From Gemmatimonadaceae bacterium (lineage in GTDB: Bacteria; Gemmatimonadota; Gemmatimonadetes; Gemmatimonadales; Gemmatimonadaceae), in contig JANXUN010000506.1 of NCBI GenBank assembly GCA_025356185.1, positions 1-23,938 of the forward strand: DNA of 23,938 bases, given 5' to 3'. The notes beneath the pieces were generated by a model, which was given only the letters and a program-made list of their open reading frames with translations, was not told where the DNA came from and searched no databases. Below are positions 23,332 through 23,938 of this stretch, one piece after another. Made by a program: the position numbers and the translations under genes. How positions within the stretch are numbered: the first letter of the stretch is position 1; each line of letters begins with the position of its first letter.

Positions 23332-23938
23332 CTACGCTTGCTGCAGCGGCCAGGTGCGTCGCGACAGCGCGCGCAGCGTCGAGCGCATGGCAAACCGCCA
23401 CAGCGAACTCCCCGCAAAGGCGCGCAACCCATCCAGCAGTGCGACCACCCCAGAGTCTTCGGCGGGATACGCGAGATAAATCGGTTCCCAGTGCTGCGGT
23501 CGCAACTTGCGCTTAAACGCCGCCAGTCCATCAAAGTTGAACAGCGGTCGTGAGAGCCCGCGAATCACGCGCAACGCGGTCGACACATTTCCAGCCAGCG
23601 GCGCCATGCCCAACGTTGCCCACGACACCTGCTCGCTTGCCAGCACACGCATCGCGTGATCCACTAACAGTTCGGCGGTCCCGTTGGGGGCGCCGGGCGC
23701 GCGCACGAGGTGTTCAAAAAACCATCCCTGTCGCGCGGACACCGGAACCAAGGAAACGAGTCCGACGGCTCGGCCATCTCGCGCGGCAACGAAGACACGT
23801 CTATGCTCGATATTCGACAGTGGCGCGACCTCTACGAGAAAGTGCATCGGCGCCATTGAACGTGACGCCAACCAGGAGTGCACGACATGCAGTAGCTCGG
23901 CGCGCAGCGTTGGCTCGTGCACAAACGTCTGTGCGTCG
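23332..23938 (-). CDS. DUF2156 / lysylphosphatidylglycerol synthase C-terminal-like protein, 5' end cut by window
   Basis: The visible part is about 202 residues. Its frame is open to the window edge, and the first in-frame GTG (23922) gives an N-terminus that looks internal, so the true start probably lies outside. The block LVRAPGAPNGTAELLVDHAM, then VSWATLGMAPLA, then KRKLRPQHWEPIYLAYP, matches the GNAT-like C-terminal half of DUF2156 and of MprF-type lysyltransferases. MprF-like members move an amino acid from tRNA to a membrane lipid, but soluble DUF2156 proteins lacking the membrane part have unproven roles. The gene heads the run into LOG and ribonuclease genes. Confidence 0.8.
   Translation of the reverse strand, partial: DAQTFVHEPTLRAELLHVVHSWLASRSMAPMHFLVEVAPLSNIEHRRVFVAARDGRAVGLVSLVPVSARQGWFFEHLVRAPGAPNGTAELLVDHAMRVLASEQVSWATLGMAPLAGNVSTALRVIRGLSRPLFNFDGLAAFKRKLRPQHWEPIYLAYPAEDSGVVALLDGLRAFAGSSLWRFAMRSTLRALSRRTWPLQQA

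Overview
The window is a dense, GC-rich bacterial chromosome segment. I recognise 19 protein genes, 18 of them complete. There is no rRNA, tRNA, CRISPR array, insertion sequence or phage gene. The gene mix (large Ig-like-domain metalloprotease lipoproteins, a secreted glutaminyl cyclase, paired M16 peptidases, a SET-domain protein with histone-like tails, and a didermal-type TonB-like lipoprotein) suggests a Gram-negative soil or freshwater bacterium, most like Gemmatimonadota. That placement is inference from gene content, not from a marker gene.

Seventeen genes lie on the minus strand, mostly in tight, often overlapping runs; read in transcription order they run from right to left. (1) 23938-20573: a DUF2156 protein cut by the window edge, a LOG-family nucleotide phosphoribohydrolase, a beta-CASP metallo-beta-lactamase ribonuclease and a YdcF-like membrane protein. 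(2) 18657-14697: a catalytic M16 peptidase, a non-catalytic M16 partner, the SET-domain protein and a Nudix hydrolase, with three near-contiguous or overlapping junctions. (3) 14416-13057: an ECF sigma factor and its zinc-finger transmembrane anti-sigma factor, preceded by a 280-bp intergenic region rich in repeats. (4) 12921-7541: holA, a secreted SPOR protein, mutS and a mug-type uracil/thymine DNA glycosylase, each overlapping the next, so a replication and repair operon with an envelope gene inside it. (5) 7449-6583: a glutaminyl cyclase. (6) 4028-136: a TonB-like lipoprotein, a PLP-dependent beta-synthase with a CBS-domain pair, D-Ala-D-Ala ligase and a rhomboid protease.

Only two genes lie on the plus strand (4111-6537 and 18730-20565). 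Both encode lipoproteins with Big_1-type Ig-like domains joined to a C-terminal zinc metalloprotease, one M30-like and one leishmanolysin (M8)-like. Each begins divergently from a minus-strand operon and ends convergently against the next one. A strong hairpin between 6568 and 6594 probably ends the first.

The most unusual items are the SET-domain protein with lysine-rich H1-like tails, the repeat and palindrome array upstream of the ECF sigma gene, the matched pair of Ig/metalloprotease lipoproteins, and the catalytic/non-catalytic M16 pair. I see no clear defence, mobile or biosynthetic system.
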